A stretch of DNA of 64,000 nucleotides from an uncultured Brachyspira sp. (GCF_944390845.1 NZ_CALXRM010000002.1:31804-95803), one strand, 5' to 3'. Counted from the stretch's first letter, positions 34,991-45,312 are shown. Made by a program: numbers and translations. Notes: generated by a model from the letters alone, not told the origin.

Positions 34991-35644
34991 TTATGTTTTT
35001 TTTGATAGTTCTAACAATTTTAGTCTTATTAAAAATTCTTTATTGTATTTTATATTGATATTAATATCTTTTTTTGTGAAAGGGTGAACAAAATGAATTT
35101 CTTTGGCTATTAAAGCAAAACCATTCATTTTATAAATACCTGCATTTTTTGAATATATTTTATCGCCTATTATAGGATGTCCAATATATGAAAGATGAAC
35201 TCTTATTTGATGTGTTCTTCCAGTTGTTGGTCTCAATTCCAATAAAGTATGTTCATTTAGTTTTTTTAATATTTTATAATATGTTACAGCAGATTCTCCG
35301 CCTTCTTTTATTGATAAAGGTATTCTTCTATTAGGATTTTTTTTATCAACGCCTATAGATAATTCTATAACACCATTTTCTTTTTTTACATTTCCTTGAA
35401 CTATAGCATGATAAACTTTATTAATAGTTTTGTTTTTAAATGCATCTTCAAAATATTTTTTTGTTTCTTCATCTCTTGCAAGTATTACTATACCAGAAGT
35501 GAATTTATCTATTCTATGAACTAAATATAAATTATCAAAATGATTATATTCTTTTTTTATTATATTTATTAAATTATTATCAACTTCAATTCCAGCTTCT
35601 TTATTAATAGCAATAAAATAATTGTCTTCGTATATGATATTCAT
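34991..35644 (-). CDS. RluA-family RNA pseudouridine synthase
   Basis: The 217-residue enzyme has the catalytic aspartate in LVHRIDKFTSGIVILAR near residue 46 and the family motif RPTTGRTHQIRVHL near residue 139. It converts uridine to pseudouridine in rRNA or tRNA. It is short, lacks an N-terminal S4 domain, and resembles the RluA subgroup rather than RluD. The exact target position is unknown. It lies 19 bases after the Maf-like gene on the same strand, with a weak SD. Confidence 0.9.
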   Translation of the reverse strand: MNIIYEDNYFIAINKEAGIEVDNNLINIIKKEYNHFDNLYLVHRIDKFTSGIVILARDEETKKYFEDAFKNKTINKVYHAIVQGNVKKENGVIELSIGVDKKNPNRRIPLSIKEGGESAVTYYKILKKLNEHTLLELRPTTGRTHQIRVHLSYIGHPIIGDKIYSKNAGIYKMNGFALIAKEIHFVHPFTKKDININIKYNKEFLIRLKLLELSKKT

Positions 35645-35663
35645 TTTTGTATCACTTATATTT

Positions 35664-37394
35664 TTATAATTTATTTATTATTAAAGATATTCTAGTAAAG
35701 AAATAATTCACATTTCTAAGGCTTTCCATAAGTAAGAATATTAATTTTTCTTTATTACTTCTTTCGCCTCTTTCGCACATTAGTATAGTCGTTGAAAGAA
35801 TGGTTTTTAACATACTTACTTTTTCTTGATAGCTCTTTATTATATTTATAGTATCATTATAAACATTGTCTATATTATCATAATTATTTATATTATTATA
35901 TATATCTGATAAAATATTTCTAAACTCTTCTAATGTATTTTTTAAACTTGTATATGCATTTTTTATATTTTCATTATCATCTTTTTTATAAATATCATCA
36001 GCTATATTTAATACTTTTTCTCTTATATTATTTTGAGAAAAGTCATTAATATTTCCTTCTTCTATAGAGTCAATTTGTACAGCTTCTTTTGTGAGTCTTT
36101 TTATTTTCATGTTTTTGTATTTATTTTTGAATTCGTTAAAATATTCTATTTGACTTTCAAATACAAATTCAGTTGGAGGATATTTTTCTATATAAGTATT
36201 GTTTTTTATAGTGTTAAAATAATATGATTCATAAGTTTTTAATTTACCCGTTTTATTAACCATATATTCATAAGAAAGAGCATGTTTAATATGTCTTTGA
36301 TAAAATGGATAACTATTATCAAAACCTATTAATAATACCTCATCTAAACCAATATAATAAGCAAAATCTATCATAGTTGTTGCTACAGTATTAGAAGTTG
36401 TAAGATGTGATAACTTGGTAAAATTTTGTATATATTCTACAAGTCCAAAATTATTTATAGAAGTAAATCTTATAATATTAGTTCTATTATTAATATTTTT
36501 GGGTATAATCTTATTACATGCCATATCCATAACTAAATAAGGAAAATTACTGCTTTCATAAACAAAATCTAATGAATTAAAAAATCCACCGTCTACAGTA
36601 ACAACAAAGTCTGGAATTATACCATGTTTAGATAGCACACTATAAGTTGTATCAACACATATTATAAAAAAATCATTTCTTTTTTCTTTTATAGTATCTA
36701 TACTATGTTTTAAAGTAGGTCCGGGACAAATTAATAATGCCTTTAAACCTTTAAATGCATTTTTAAAAGTTGATATATCAGATGATTTATTAATATATTC
36801 ACTGTTAAATATAATATTTTTTGTCCATATATTTTCAAAGTACATATTTGTGAATATATTTGATATTTCTTTCTCAACTATGTTTAATATTTGTGTATAA
36901 AATATATTTCCATTATCTTTTTCTTCTTTTGTTAAAGAGGGAAGCAATACTAAATTTATACCATTAATGCTTTTGTAATCTATTAATTTATTTATATATT
37001 CGATAGAATCATCTTTATGTATAAAGAAAATATTTTGATTATTTGGGTTGTATATATTGTAATAAGAATATTTGAATAGTACTGTATCTTCAATTACTGT
37101 GATAATTTTTAATGTTTTTAAAGTATTTTCATCAAAATAATCATTAATATTTTCAAGTAAGTATTTTAATATATATCCTAATCCATAACCATACATTATT
37201 AATAAATTTTTATTTTTATTAATATGTTCTAATGCTCTTTTACATTCATTATCTATATTATATTTACTATGTATAGCTCTTGAATTTTTTGATGCAATTA
37301 TGATTCCGTCTTTATTTTTTTCTATTTTATATGAAGTGTTAGGTTCACTTAATGTATTTTGCATCAATTCATGTAGTTTTTTTGATATATTCAT
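35664..37394 (-). CDS. Motility-associated glycosyltransferase-like protein (Maf/DUF115)
   Basis: The 576-residue protein matches the Maf/DUF115 (MptE-like) family. A central core at about residues 215-400 has LLICPGPTLKHSID, IPDFVVTVDGG and VLLIGFDNSYPF. The first 200 residues form the N-terminal Maf region (MYGYGLGYILKYLL) and the last 150 are helical. In flagellated bacteria Maf proteins transfer nonulosonic acid or related sugars to flagellin; spirochaete flagellins are also glycosylated. A flagellin-modification role is therefore plausible but not shown. No clear SD precedes ATG at 37394. Confidence 0.85.
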   Translation of the reverse strand: MNISKKLHELMQNTLSEPNTSYKIEKNKDGIIIASKNSRAIHSKYNIDNECKRALEHINKNKNLLIMYGYGLGYILKYLLENINDYFDENTLKTLKIITVIEDTVLFKYSYYNIYNPNNQNIFFIHKDDSIEYINKLIDYKSINGINLVLLPSLTKEEKDNGNIFYTQILNIVEKEISNIFTNMYFENIWTKNIIFNSEYINKSSDISTFKNAFKGLKALLICPGPTLKHSIDTIKEKRNDFFIICVDTTYSVLSKHGIIPDFVVTVDGGFFNSLDFVYESSNFPYLVMDMACNKIIPKNINNRTNIIRFTSINNFGLVEYIQNFTKLSHLTTSNTVATTMIDFAYYIGLDEVLLIGFDNSYPFYQRHIKHALSYEYMVNKTGKLKTYESYYFNTIKNNTYIEKYPPTEFVFESQIEYFNEFKNKYKNMKIKRLTKEAVQIDSIEEGNINDFSQNNIREKVLNIADDIYKKDDNENIKNAYTSLKNTLEEFRNILSDIYNNINNYDNIDNVYNDTINIIKSYQEKVSMLKTILSTTILMCERGERSNKEKLIFLLMESLRNVNYFFTRISLIINKL

Positions 37395-37522
37395 TCATCT
37401 ATGATAACAAAAAAAATATAAAAATCAAATATATAATAATTTTTTTGTTTTTTTCTAAAAAATCATTGACAATATTTATAAATTTTATAAATTTATTATG
37501 ATTATTTATTAGGGGTATGATT

Positions 37523-37948
37523 ATGAGCAGTTCACCATTAGGATTGAATACTAAGTCAGGAAAAGCCTATCAAGTTATGGTTATAGATGATTCCAGTACT
37601 ATACGTATGGCAGAGAAAAAAATATTATTATCAGAGCAGTTTGATGTAGTTATGGAATCAGACGGTGCTATGGATGCATTAAAAAAATTAAGAGAAGCAG
37701 TAGAAAAACCAGATATTATAATGATGGATTTTGAAATGCCGCAGATGAATGGTATTGATTTACTAAAAAGAATAAGAGCTTTGAATGTAGATTCCAAAAT
37801 TATAGTAGTAACATCTTATGCCAATAAAGGCGTATTAATGGAATTCCTTAAACTTAAAGTAGATGGATATATAGTAAAACCTATACAGCGTCAAACAGTT
37901 ATTCAGCATTTAGCTAAGGTTCTTGGCAGAGAAGATTATGTAAAATAA
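37523..37948 (+). CDS. CheY-like response regulator receiver
   Basis: The 141-residue protein is a single receiver domain. The acidic pair lies in VMVIDDSSTIR, the phosphorylated aspartate in IIMMDFEMPQMNG, the Thr/Ser switch in VVTSYANKG, and the lysine in GYIVKPIQR. With no output domain it should act by protein contact, as CheY does on the flagellar switch. ATG at 37523 stands seven bases after AGGGG; the ATG at 37517 is too close to it. It is divergent from the Maf-like gene and precedes gyrA by 136 bases. Confidence 0.93.
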   Translation: MSSSPLGLNTKSGKAYQVMVIDDSSTIRMAEKKILLSEQFDVVMESDGAMDALKKLREAVEKPDIIMMDFEMPQMNGIDLLKRIRALNVDSKIIVVTSYANKGVLMEFLKLKVDGYIVKPIQRQTVIQHLAKVLGREDYVK

Positions 37949-38027
37949 TATTCATATTATGCTACATTTTAGATTAATTTTTATTTAATTTGATATTTTT
38001 CTTCTTTATTATTGTTTTATTTTTATA

Positions 38028-38056
38028 TTGATAATTTTACAATAAAATGTTATAAT
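38028..38056 (+). promoter_or_regulatory. gyrA promoter
   Basis: TTGATA at 38028-38033, a 17-base spacer and TATAAT at 38051-38056, 28 bases before the start codon. Confidence 0.7.
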
Positions 38057-38084
38057 TATAGGAATATTTTTCTAAGGATAATAT

Positions 38085-40589
38085 ATGGCAGTAAAAAAGA
38101 ATAAAACAGATAATTCTGAAGAAAGACAATATTCTACACTGACAAAAGATATATTAAAAAGAGTAGATCATATTTCAATAGAAAATGAATTAAGAGAATC
38201 ATATTTAACTTATGCAATGAGCGTAATAGTATCAAGAGCATTGCCAGATGTTAGAGACGGATTAAAACCAGTTCATAGAAGAATACTTTATGCTATGTAT
38301 GATGCTAATCTTACACATGATAAACCATATAAGAAGTCAGCAGCTACAGTAGGGGAAGTTTTGGCACGTTATCACCCACACGGAGATGCTGCAGTATATG
38401 GTACTATGGTAAGAATGGCACAAGATTTCTCTATGAGATATTTGCTTGTAGACGGACAGGGTAACTTCGGTTCTATAGATGATGACCCTCCAGCAGCAAT
38501 GCGTTATACAGAAGCTAGAATGACACGTTTTGCTGAAGAAATGCTCAATGATATAGAGAAAGAAACAGTTAAATTTGTACCTAACTTCGATGATTCCAGA
38601 ACAGAGCCTTCAGTACTTCCTGCTACAGTTCCTCAGCTTCTAGTTAATGGAAGTATGGGAATTGCTATAGGTATGGCTACAAATATGCCTACTCATAACC
38701 TAAGAGAAGTAGTTAATGCCATTGTATACTATATAGATCATCAGGATGCTGAGATAAAAGACCTTATGCGTTATATTCAAGGTCCGGATTTCCCTACAGC
38801 TGGTATTATATACGGTAAAGAGGGCATAAAAGAAGCATATACAACTGGAAAAGGCAGAATTAAATTAAGAGCCAGACTTGAAATAGAAGAAACTAAAAGA
38901 GACAGAGAAGCCATAGTAGTTAAAGAGCTTCCTTATGGTGTTGTAAAAACTACACTTCATGAAAAGATAGCTGAATTAGTTAAACAAGGCAAAATAGAGG
39001 GAGTTGCTGATATTAGAGATGAATCTAGTAACAGGGCCGGTATAAGATTGGTAATAGAACTTAAAAAAGGCGTAGCAACTCAAATAGTATTGAATCAGCT
39101 GTTCAAACATACAGATTTGGAAACTACTTTTGGTATTATAAACCTTGCTTTAGTTAATGGCGAACCTAAAGTATTGAATTTAAAAGAGCTTATCAAGTAT
39201 TTTGTTGATCATAGGGTAGAAGTAATCACTAGAAGAACAGAATATGACTTGAATCAGGCTAGAGCAAAGGCACATATATTAGAAGGTTTATTAATAGCTC
39301 AGGCTAATATAGAAGAAGTTATAAGAATCATAAGAGAAAGTGAAAACACAGAAGCTGCTAGAACAACTCTTATGAATAGATTCAAATTATCAGAAAAGCA
39401 GGCACAGGCTATACTTGATATGCCTCTTAAACGCTTAACAGCTTTAGAAAAATTAAAAATAGAGCAGGAATTACAGCAATTAAGAGAATTTATAGCTTAT
39501 TGTGAGGATTTGCTTGCTCACCCAGAAAAAATACTAGCAGTTATTAAAGATGAGCTTAAAAATATAGCTGAGAAATACGGCGATGACAGAAGAAGCGAAA
39601 TAATAGGTAAAACTAATGATACAGAAATCGATGAAGAAGATTTGATACATGATGAAGATGTAGCAGTATCAATAACTACTCAAGGCTTTATAAAAAGAGT
39701 ACCAGCTTCAAGCTATCGTACGCAAGGCAGAGGCGGAGTAGGTGTTCAAGGCGGAAAATCACAAGGCGAGCACTATATAGAACATTTATTTGTAGCTTCT
39801 ACTAAAGACTATTTATTCATATTTACAGATAGAGGTAAGGCTTTCTGGATGAAAGTTCATGAAATACCTGCTTTGACTAAACTTTCACAAGGTAAAAGTA
39901 TTAAATTTATACTTAATTTAGCACCGGAAGAAAAGATTACAAGCTATTTTACAGTATCAGATTTTGACCCTAAACAGTCAATTATAATGGTTACAAAAAT
40001 GGGTACTATAAAGAAAATGGAATTGAAACATCTTGAAAATGCTAAAAAGAGAGGAATATTAGCTTTAACATTGGAAAATAATGATGAATTAGTAGCCGTT
40101 TCAGCAGTACAAACAGGCGATGACTTCATTATGACTACTGGTGCAGGTCTTGCTTTGAGAATCACTGAAGAAAAGATCAGAAAAATGGGAAGAGCTGCAG
40201 GCGGTGTAAAAGGTATTGCCTTAGATGATGACGATGTTTGTGTATCAGGTAATGCTATACATAAAGGTGAATCTTTGATAGTTATTACTGAACATGGTAT
40301 AGGTAAGAGATTATCTTCTAAACAATTTAATGTTAAAGGCAGAGGCGGAAAAGGTCAGATTTATATTAAGCCGGATAATAAAACTGGAAAAGTTGTCAGC
40401 GTAAAAACTGTAGGCGATAAAGATGAGATAATGGTTGTTACTACTGATGACATGACTATAAAGATAAAAGCTGATTCAATACCGGAACTTGGAAGAAATG
40501 CCAAAGGAGTAAAAATAGTAAATATTTCTGATGGTGCTAAGGTTAGTGATTTAGCTGTTGTACCAGCAGATGATGAAGAAAAGAAATAA
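38085..40589 (+). CDS. gyrA: DNA gyrase subunit A
   Basis: The 834-residue type II topoisomerase subunit cuts and rejoins DNA to introduce negative supercoils. The catalytic tyrosine is Y141 in [10 protein letters not shown]. The C-terminal beta-pinwheel (residues about 520-830) includes a gyrase box variant QGRGGVG near residue 547, marking it as GyrA rather than ParC. In the quinolone-binding region [10 protein letters not shown], the positions matching E. coli Ser83 and Asp87 are Ala102 and Gly106, which predicts low fluoroquinolone sensitivity. AAGGATAA precedes ATG at 38085. Confidence 0.95.
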   Translation: MAVKKNKTDNSEERQYSTLTKDILKRVDHISIENELRESYLTYAMSVIVSRALPDVRDGLKPVHRRILYAMYDANLTHDKPYKKSAATVGEVLARYHPHGDAAVYGTMVRMAQDFSMRYLLVDGQGNFGSIDDDPPAAMRYTEARMTRFAEEMLNDIEKETVKFVPNFDDSRTEPSVLPATVPQLLVNGSMGIAIGMATNMPTHNLREVVNAIVYYIDHQDAEIKDLMRYIQGPDFPTAGIIYGKEGIKEAYTTGKGRIKLRARLEIEETKRDREAIVVKELPYGVVKTTLHEKIAELVKQGKIEGVADIRDESSNRAGIRLVIELKKGVATQIVLNQLFKHTDLETTFGIINLALVNGEPKVLNLKELIKYFVDHRVEVITRRTEYDLNQARAKAHILEGLLIAQANIEEVIRIIRESENTEAARTTLMNRFKLSEKQAQAILDMPLKRLTALEKLKIEQELQQLREFIAYCEDLLAHPEKILAVIKDELKNIAEKYGDDRRSEIIGKTNDTEIDEEDLIHDEDVAVSITTQGFIKRVPASSYRTQGRGGVGVQGGKSQGEHYIEHLFVASTKDYLFIFTDRGKAFWMKVHEIPALTKLSQGKSIKFILNLAPEEKITSYFTVSDFDPKQSIIMVTKMGTIKKMELKHLENAKKRGILALTLENNDELVAVSAVQTGDDFIMTTGAGLALRITEEKIRKMGRAAGGVKGIALDDDDVCVSGNAIHKGESLIVITEHGIGKRLSSKQFNVKGRGGKGQIYIKPDNKTGKVVSVKTVGDKDEIMVVTTDDMTIKIKADSIPELGRNAKGVKIVNISDGAKVSDLAVVPADDEEKK

Positions 40590-40603
40590 TCATTAAAAGT
40601 TAT

Positions 40604-40640
40604 AAAAGCCTATATTATATTTATATAATATAGGCTTTTT
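40604..40640 (+). terminator. gyrA terminator
   Basis: AAAAGCCTATATTATAT pairs with ATATAATATAGGCTTTTT around a two-base loop region, with a T-run. Confidence 0.9.
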
Positions 40641-40853
40641 CTAAAAGAATTTGTATTTTTGTGAAATTTTATTATATTAATAATATAAAGAATACGTATT
40701 CAAAATATTTGGAAATAAGGTATCTTTATTTCTGAAATCTTTAATTTAATTAATTTATTTTATTATTTACACTTTTTGCGGTAATAGCATAAAAATTACT
40801 TATTAAAAATATAAAAATATAGATAATATTAATATAACTTAGAGGTTAAGATT

Positions 40854-41216
40854 ATGGATAGAAAGTTAGAATTGTTTGACACTCTACCTTATGATGCTAA
40901 AATATTTATCAGGAGTAAATTTCTTAAAGCAAATATAGTTGACCTAGAAGTAGTAGACAATCTTTTCAAGGTCGAACTTGATAATGAAATATCAATAACC
41001 TTTGATGAAAATGGAAATTGGATTTCCATAAATAGTCAAAATAGGCTTCCAGAACATGTTATACCCAATGTGGTTAAAGAAAAAGTTCATAAATTAAAAA
41101 GATTCGAAGTAGAATATAAAGACGAAAATTTAGATATTAATGAAGTTAGAAGAATCATTAATTCATACAGAGTTATATTAGATCATTATTTGGAAATGCA
41201 CATATACAGCAATTAA
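40854..41216 (+). CDS. PepSY-like (DUF2874) domain protein
   Basis: The 120-residue protein resembles the PepSY-like fold: a first strand-helix unit, then VELDNEISITFDENGNWISI with the strand-turn-strand typical of that family, then LPEHVIPNVV. A second half-repeat follows (KRFEVEYKDENLDI). Family members are mostly exported, but no signal peptide is seen here, so it may be cytoplasmic. Function is unknown. GAGG precedes ATG at 40854. It stands alone between gyrA and a convergent ABC transporter gene. Confidence 0.65.
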   Translation: MDRKLELFDTLPYDAKIFIRSKFLKANIVDLEVVDNLFKVELDNEISITFDENGNWISINSQNRLPEHVIPNVVKEKVHKLKRFEVEYKDENLDINEVRRIINSYRVILDHYLEMHIYSN

Positions 41217-41233
41217 TTATAACTCAAAGTCAA

Positions 41234-41908
41234 TTATTTTAAACAACGAACTATTTTACCGTTTGCCATTTCATAAACATTATTGGCATGAGCGGCTATA
41301 TTATGGGCATGTGTTACCATTATAATGCTTGTGCCTTGTTTATTGATGGTAGAAAATATTTCCATTAATGTTTTTGTAGTTGCCGGATCTAAATCGCTTG
41401 TAGGCTCATCTGCTATCAAGCATTTACATCCATAAGCTAAAGCTCTTAATATAGCAACTTTTTTCATCTCTCCTCCGGATAGATTAGCTGCTTTAGCATA
41501 CATCTTATCTTTGAGTGAGAATAGTTCTATATTTTCTTTAGTTTGATTTATTTTTTCATCAGTAATTTTATGTTTAAATGCTAAAGGCATTAATATATTA
41601 TCTATAACACTTATAGTTGGTATAATTACTGGATATTGGAATATATAAGAAAAATATTCCCTTCTAAAGCTTGCAAGAACATCGTCAGAAGCATCATTTA
41701 ATTTATAAGAGTCATAATATATAGTTCCGCTTGTAGCTTTTAATATTCCGCCTATTATGCTCAACAATGTACTTTTACCGCTTCCAGTATGTCCGACAAA
41801 GCTTATAAAATCGCCTTGATTAATATCTAAGCTAATATCTTCGCATGCATTACATTGATTAACGCCCATTGGGAATACTTTTGATACATTGATAATTTTA
41901 ATATTCAT
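41234..41908 (-). CDS. ABC transporter ATP-binding protein (LolD/MacB type)
   Basis: The 224-residue ATPase has Walker A in GHTGSGKSTLL, the signature motif LSGGEMKKV, Walker B in CLIADEPTSDLD, and the switch histidine in IMVTHAH. It resembles the LolD/MacB/FtsE class that works with FtsX-type permeases rather than with transporters that open a channel. The start ATG overlaps the stop of the permease gene by four bases (ATGA), so the two are translationally coupled. The substrate is unknown. Confidence 0.93.
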   Translation of the reverse strand: MNIKIINVSKVFPMGVNQCNACEDISLDINQGDFISFVGHTGSGKSTLLSIIGGILKATSGTIYYDSYKLNDASDDVLASFRREYFSYIFQYPVIIPTISVIDNILMPLAFKHKITDEKINQTKENIELFSLKDKMYAKAANLSGGEMKKVAILRALAYGCKCLIADEPTSDLDPATTKTLMEIFSTINKQGTSIIMVTHAHNIAAHANNVYEMANGKIVRCLK

Positions 41909-42468
41909 AGTGTTCCCCTTAAATCTTCATAAGGATCTTTATGTAAAAGTATAGAATTTGAAATAAAAGCACCTATCATAAAACCAACTATTAAAACAGC
42001 ATTGGCTATAAGTATCATATAAGCTCCATTAATAACATCAGCAAATTCTATTAAAGTTAATATATAGGAACTGTATCTAAGATATAAAATTCCCATTTCA
42101 ATAATACATATACCAAATGAAATAAGAGGATATAGTAAACTTATAAGCATTGCTAATTTTTTTATAGCTAACTTTGTGGCACCGAATATACGAAGCGTAG
42201 AAAACATTCTGTTGTTTTTTGAGAATATATATGCACTTGATATAGCTGAATATAATACCCCTATTATAAATATGCCTATAAATAGAGCATATATAGAAAA
42301 TTCTCTAAAGAAAGGAATACTTTCATTCAATAATATTTCATATTTCCATACTAAACTAAATATTGAAACAATAGTCATAAGCTGGGATAATGAAATAAAT
42401 ATCACTACAGAAAAAACAATACTTCCTTTTATAAGTTTTGAAGCATATCCAATAGTTGAGTTATACAC
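41905..42468 (-). CDS. Compact FtsX-like ABC transporter permease
   Basis: The 187-residue membrane protein has four helices at about residues 13-37, 58-80, 106-130 and 147-170. The FtsX-like core is recognisable as FSTLRIFGATKLAIKKLAM before the third helix and DPYEDLRGTL at the end. Typical MacB or LolC permeases are about 400 residues with a large periplasmic domain between helices 1 and 2; that domain is missing here. The start is GTG at 42468 with AAAGG upstream. It overlaps the ATPase gene by four bases. Confidence 0.8.
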   Translation of the reverse strand: MYNSTIGYASKLIKGSIVFSVVIFISLSQLMTIVSIFSLVWKYEILLNESIPFFREFSIYALFIGIFIIGVLYSAISSAYIFSKNNRMFSTLRIFGATKLAIKKLAMLISLLYPLISFGICIIEMGILYLRYSSYILTLIEFADVINGAYMILIANAVLIVGFMIGAFISNSILLHKDPYEDLRGTL

Positions 42469-42585
42469 AATAAAACCTTTTATTTTTTTAATAATATTAA
42501 ACTATTTTTTTATAGCTTTGTAAAATAAATGCCATTCTGTATTATAATATCGATATTATTAATTATTACTTAAATAAATTATTTA

Positions 42586-43674
42586 TTATTTTATTTTGAA
42601 AAGAGCCATAGTAAAATCATCATCAGGCGACATGTATGATAAATATTCATAGAAATCTTTTTCTATGCTGTCCACTATTTTTTCAGCTTTTAGGTATTTA
42701 TTATCATAAATAACTTTTTTTAATCTGTCTATACCATAAAGATCATATTTATTTTTTGATTTAGATGCTTCTGTGACTCCATCTGTATAAAAGAACAATA
42801 TATCACCTTTAGTAATATTTATAGTTTCTTCTTCATAATTAGCTTTAGGGAAAAGTCCTATTATAGTACCGCCTTTAGAATATTCTTTTATTTCATTATT
42901 ATGAATTAAAATTAAAGGTGTATGGGAGGCATTTGAATATGTTACTTTATAATTGATTAAATCTATTTCTGCTACTACCATAGTTAAATAATAGTTAATA
43001 GGAAGTATTTTAAGAAGATAATTATTCATTGTGTAAATTAGATTACTTGCTGATTTAAAATTACTAGCTAAATTTCTAAAAGCTGTTTTAAACATAGCAG
43101 TAATAATTGCAGCTTCAACTCCATGTCCGCTAATATCAGCCATAATAAATAATATTCTATTTTCATCAATATTTATATAATCAAAAAAATCTCCACCTAT
43201 CATTTCAAGAGGTTTGTACAAATAGGCAGAATTTATTTTTTCATTATTAGGCATTTTTTTAGGCATCATATATTCTTGTAATTTTCTAGCCTTTTTCATA
43301 TCCTTTTTATATTGCTTTCTTATGGAATCAAGTACATCGTATCTTCCCAAAATATAACTGTTTTTATCTTTTAGGTCTATTATTGCTCTTTGATAATCAT
43401 TTATGATGGCACTATTTATTTTTGAAAATCTGTAGGTTTTTCCTTCAGATAATCTTTCTTCTATTTGTTTATAATCTTTTATTAGATAAAATTTAATAAG
43501 TCTCTTGTAAAAAATCAAAGCTGGTATAAAAAATAATATGAATAATATAAATAATAATATAAATGTAAATTTATTCTGATAATAAGTTATAGAAGCTATA
43601 TTTAGAAGTATAAATAGTACTAAAAATACTACAGAAATAAATCTTAAAAACATTAAAATACGTTCATCTTTCAT
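42586..43674 (-). CDS. Membrane-anchored SpoIIE/RsbU-type PP2C phosphatase
   Basis: The 362-residue protein has two N-terminal transmembrane helices (residues about 7-27 and 34-55), a coiled-coil linker to residue 130, and a PP2C-like SpoIIE phosphatase domain from about residue 130 on. Metal-binding motifs are visible in LEMIGGDFFDYI, MADISGHGVEAAI, FFYTDGVTEA and SPDDDFTMALF. Such proteins dephosphorylate anti-sigma antagonist proteins in response to membrane signals. The partner genes are not in the window. No strong SD precedes ATG at 43674. Confidence 0.93.
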   Translation of the reverse strand: MKDERILMFLRFISVVFLVLFILLNIASITYYQNKFTFILLFILFILFFIPALIFYKRLIKFYLIKDYKQIEERLSEGKTYRFSKINSAIINDYQRAIIDLKDKNSYILGRYDVLDSIRKQYKKDMKKARKLQEYMMPKKMPNNEKINSAYLYKPLEMIGGDFFDYINIDENRILFIMADISGHGVEAAIITAMFKTAFRNLASNFKSASNLIYTMNNYLLKILPINYYLTMVVAEIDLINYKVTYSNASHTPLILIHNNEIKEYSKGGTIIGLFPKANYEEETINITKGDILFFYTDGVTEASKSKNKYDLYGIDRLKKVIYDNKYLKAEKIVDSIEKDFYEYLSYMSPDDDFTMALFKIK

Positions 43675-43764
43675 AGGAAACTTAAAAAAATTATTTTATT
43701 ACAGAGATTATATCAAAAAGAATGGACTTTGCAAATATTTTTTACAAAATAAAGAGTATAGATA

Positions 43765-43793
43765 TTGCAAAAAATGCACTTACTTTATACAAT
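43765..43793 (+). promoter_or_regulatory. nanA promoter
   Basis: TTGCAA at 43765-43770, a 17-base spacer and TACAAT at 43788-43793, about 55 bases before the start codon. Confidence 0.65.
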
Positions 43794-43847
43794 ATATATA
43801 TATTAAGCATACAAAATGTTTAATAAATTTTTTTAAGGAGAAATAGT

Positions 43848-44744
43848 ATGAATAGATGCGAAGGCATATTATCTGCTCTAATGACTCCATTTGATAAAAA
43901 TGGAAAATTAGATGAAAACGTTTTAAGAAAGTATGTAAGGCATAATATAGACCGCATGAAAGTTGACGGTTTATATGTAGGTGGTTCTACAGGTGAAGGA
44001 CTTCTTATGTCTAAAGAAGAAAGAATGGCTGTTTTTGAAATAACAAAAGAAGAAGTAGCTGGAAAAATTCCTCTTATTGCTCATGTTGGTACATTAAATC
44101 TTAATGAAGCATGTGAAATGGCTCAAAAAGCTGAAGAATTAGGTTATGATTTGATATCTGCTGTTACTCCATACTATTATCCATTCTCTTTTGCAGATAT
44201 TAGTAAATATTATAATACTATATTAGAAGCTACAACTAAAACTCCTATTGTAATATATTTCTTGCCTACACTTTCAAACAATAGCATATCTTTAGATGAT
44301 TTCGGCAAATTATTTGAAAATGAAAGAGTAATGGGTATTAAGTACACTTCTTCTGATTTATTCTTACTTGAAAGATTAATACAGAAATTCCCTACTAAAA
44401 TGATGTGGGCTGGTTTTGATGAATTATTAATTGCTTATGCTTCTTATGGTTTAAGATCTGCTATAGGTTCTACTTACAATATTGAAGCTCCTTTAGCTAG
44501 AAAAGTATTAAATGCTCTTGATGCTAAAGATATGCAAGAAGCATTAAAAGTTCAGCATGACATGAACGATGTAATATCTACTTTATTAAAAGTTGGTATA
44601 TATCCAGCACTTAAAGAATGTATCACTTATTATGATCCTGCTGCTGTTTCTTACTGCAGAGCTCCTATCGGTTCTAAAGGTCTTACTGACGACGATAAAA
44701 AATTATTGAAAAACATGTTTGATAAGTATTTATCTAAATTTTAA
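43848..44744 (+). CDS. nanA: N-acetylneuraminate lyase
   Basis: The 298-residue aldolase of the DapA/NanA family splits sialic acid into N-acetylmannosamine and pyruvate. GGSTGEGLL is the carboxylate-binding loop, VTPYYYPFSF holds the catalytic tyrosine region, and the Schiff-base lysine is in VMGIKYTSSD. The GSTGE form and YYPFSF favour NanA over DapA. AAGGAG precedes ATG at 43848. A YhcH-family gene follows after 86 bases, as in nan operons elsewhere, so sialic acid from host mucin is the likely substrate. Confidence 0.93.
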   Translation: MNRCEGILSALMTPFDKNGKLDENVLRKYVRHNIDRMKVDGLYVGGSTGEGLLMSKEERMAVFEITKEEVAGKIPLIAHVGTLNLNEACEMAQKAEELGYDLISAVTPYYYPFSFADISKYYNTILEATTKTPIVIYFLPTLSNNSISLDDFGKLFENERVMGIKYTSSDLFLLERLIQKFPTKMMWAGFDELLIAYASYGLRSAIGSTYNIEAPLARKVLNALDAKDMQEALKVQHDMNDVISTLLKVGIYPALKECITYYDPAAVSYCRAPIGSKGLTDDDKKLLKNMFDKYLSKF

Positions 44745-44762
44745 TTGAAAAAATGATTTTTC

Positions 44763-44810
44763 GGGTATTGCTTTATTTTGGACTATTATTGTTCACGTGG
44801 GCAATACCCA
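44763..44810 (+). other. Intercistronic hairpin between nanA and the YhcH-family gene
   Basis: GGGTATTGC pairs perfectly with GCAATACCC across a long loop and no T-run follows. It could stabilise or process the mRNA or act as an attenuator. Confidence 0.55.
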
Positions 44811-44830
44811 ATATTTAAGGAGAAATAACT

Positions 44831-45295
44831 ATGATTTTAAAACCTATTAAAAGTGAATTTAATCAAGATTTCCATGATACTATATGGAAAGCAAAAAATT
44901 ATATTAGAGATCATTATGATGAATTAAAAAATCTTCCTAATGGAAAACATTTATTAGATAAAGAGATTTGCGAAGGTGCATTTATTAATGTTACAGAATA
45001 TGACAACAAAGATAATCCGCCTTGGGAATCACATTTAAAATTTGTAGATGTTCAAATAATATTTGAAGGTGCTGAAGATTTTATAATAGCTAATACTTCT
45101 ACATTAAAACCAAAAACTTATGATGAAGCTAGCGATTATCATGATTGGGAAGGTGAGGGAACTGTACGTTTAACTTTGTCACAAGGTGAAATTTTAATAC
45201 TTCTTCCTTATGATGCTCATAGAGTAGGACTTCCTCCAAAAACAGGTAAAACTCATGTTAAAAAAGCTATAGTGAAAGTTCCTTACAAAGGTTAA
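44831..45295 (+). CDS. YhcH/YjgK/YiaL family protein (probable sialic acid anomerase)
   Basis: The 154-residue protein belongs to the YhcH/YiaL cupin family, with the metal-binding pattern in WESHLKFVDVQIIFEG, EILILLPYDAHRVG and a late lysine-rich end (HVKKAIVKVPYKG). E. coli YhcH (NanQ) opens or interconverts anomers of N-acetylneuraminate before NanA acts. The position directly after nanA supports the same role here. AAGGAG precedes ATG at 44831. A clear terminator follows. Confidence 0.9.
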   Translation: MILKPIKSEFNQDFHDTIWKAKNYIRDHYDELKNLPNGKHLLDKEICEGAFINVTEYDNKDNPPWESHLKFVDVQIIFEGAEDFIIANTSTLKPKTYDEASDYHDWEGEGTVRLTLSQGEILILLPYDAHRVGLPPKTGKTHVKKAIVKVPYKG

Positions 45296-45312
45296 TTTCT
45301 TTTACTTAAATA

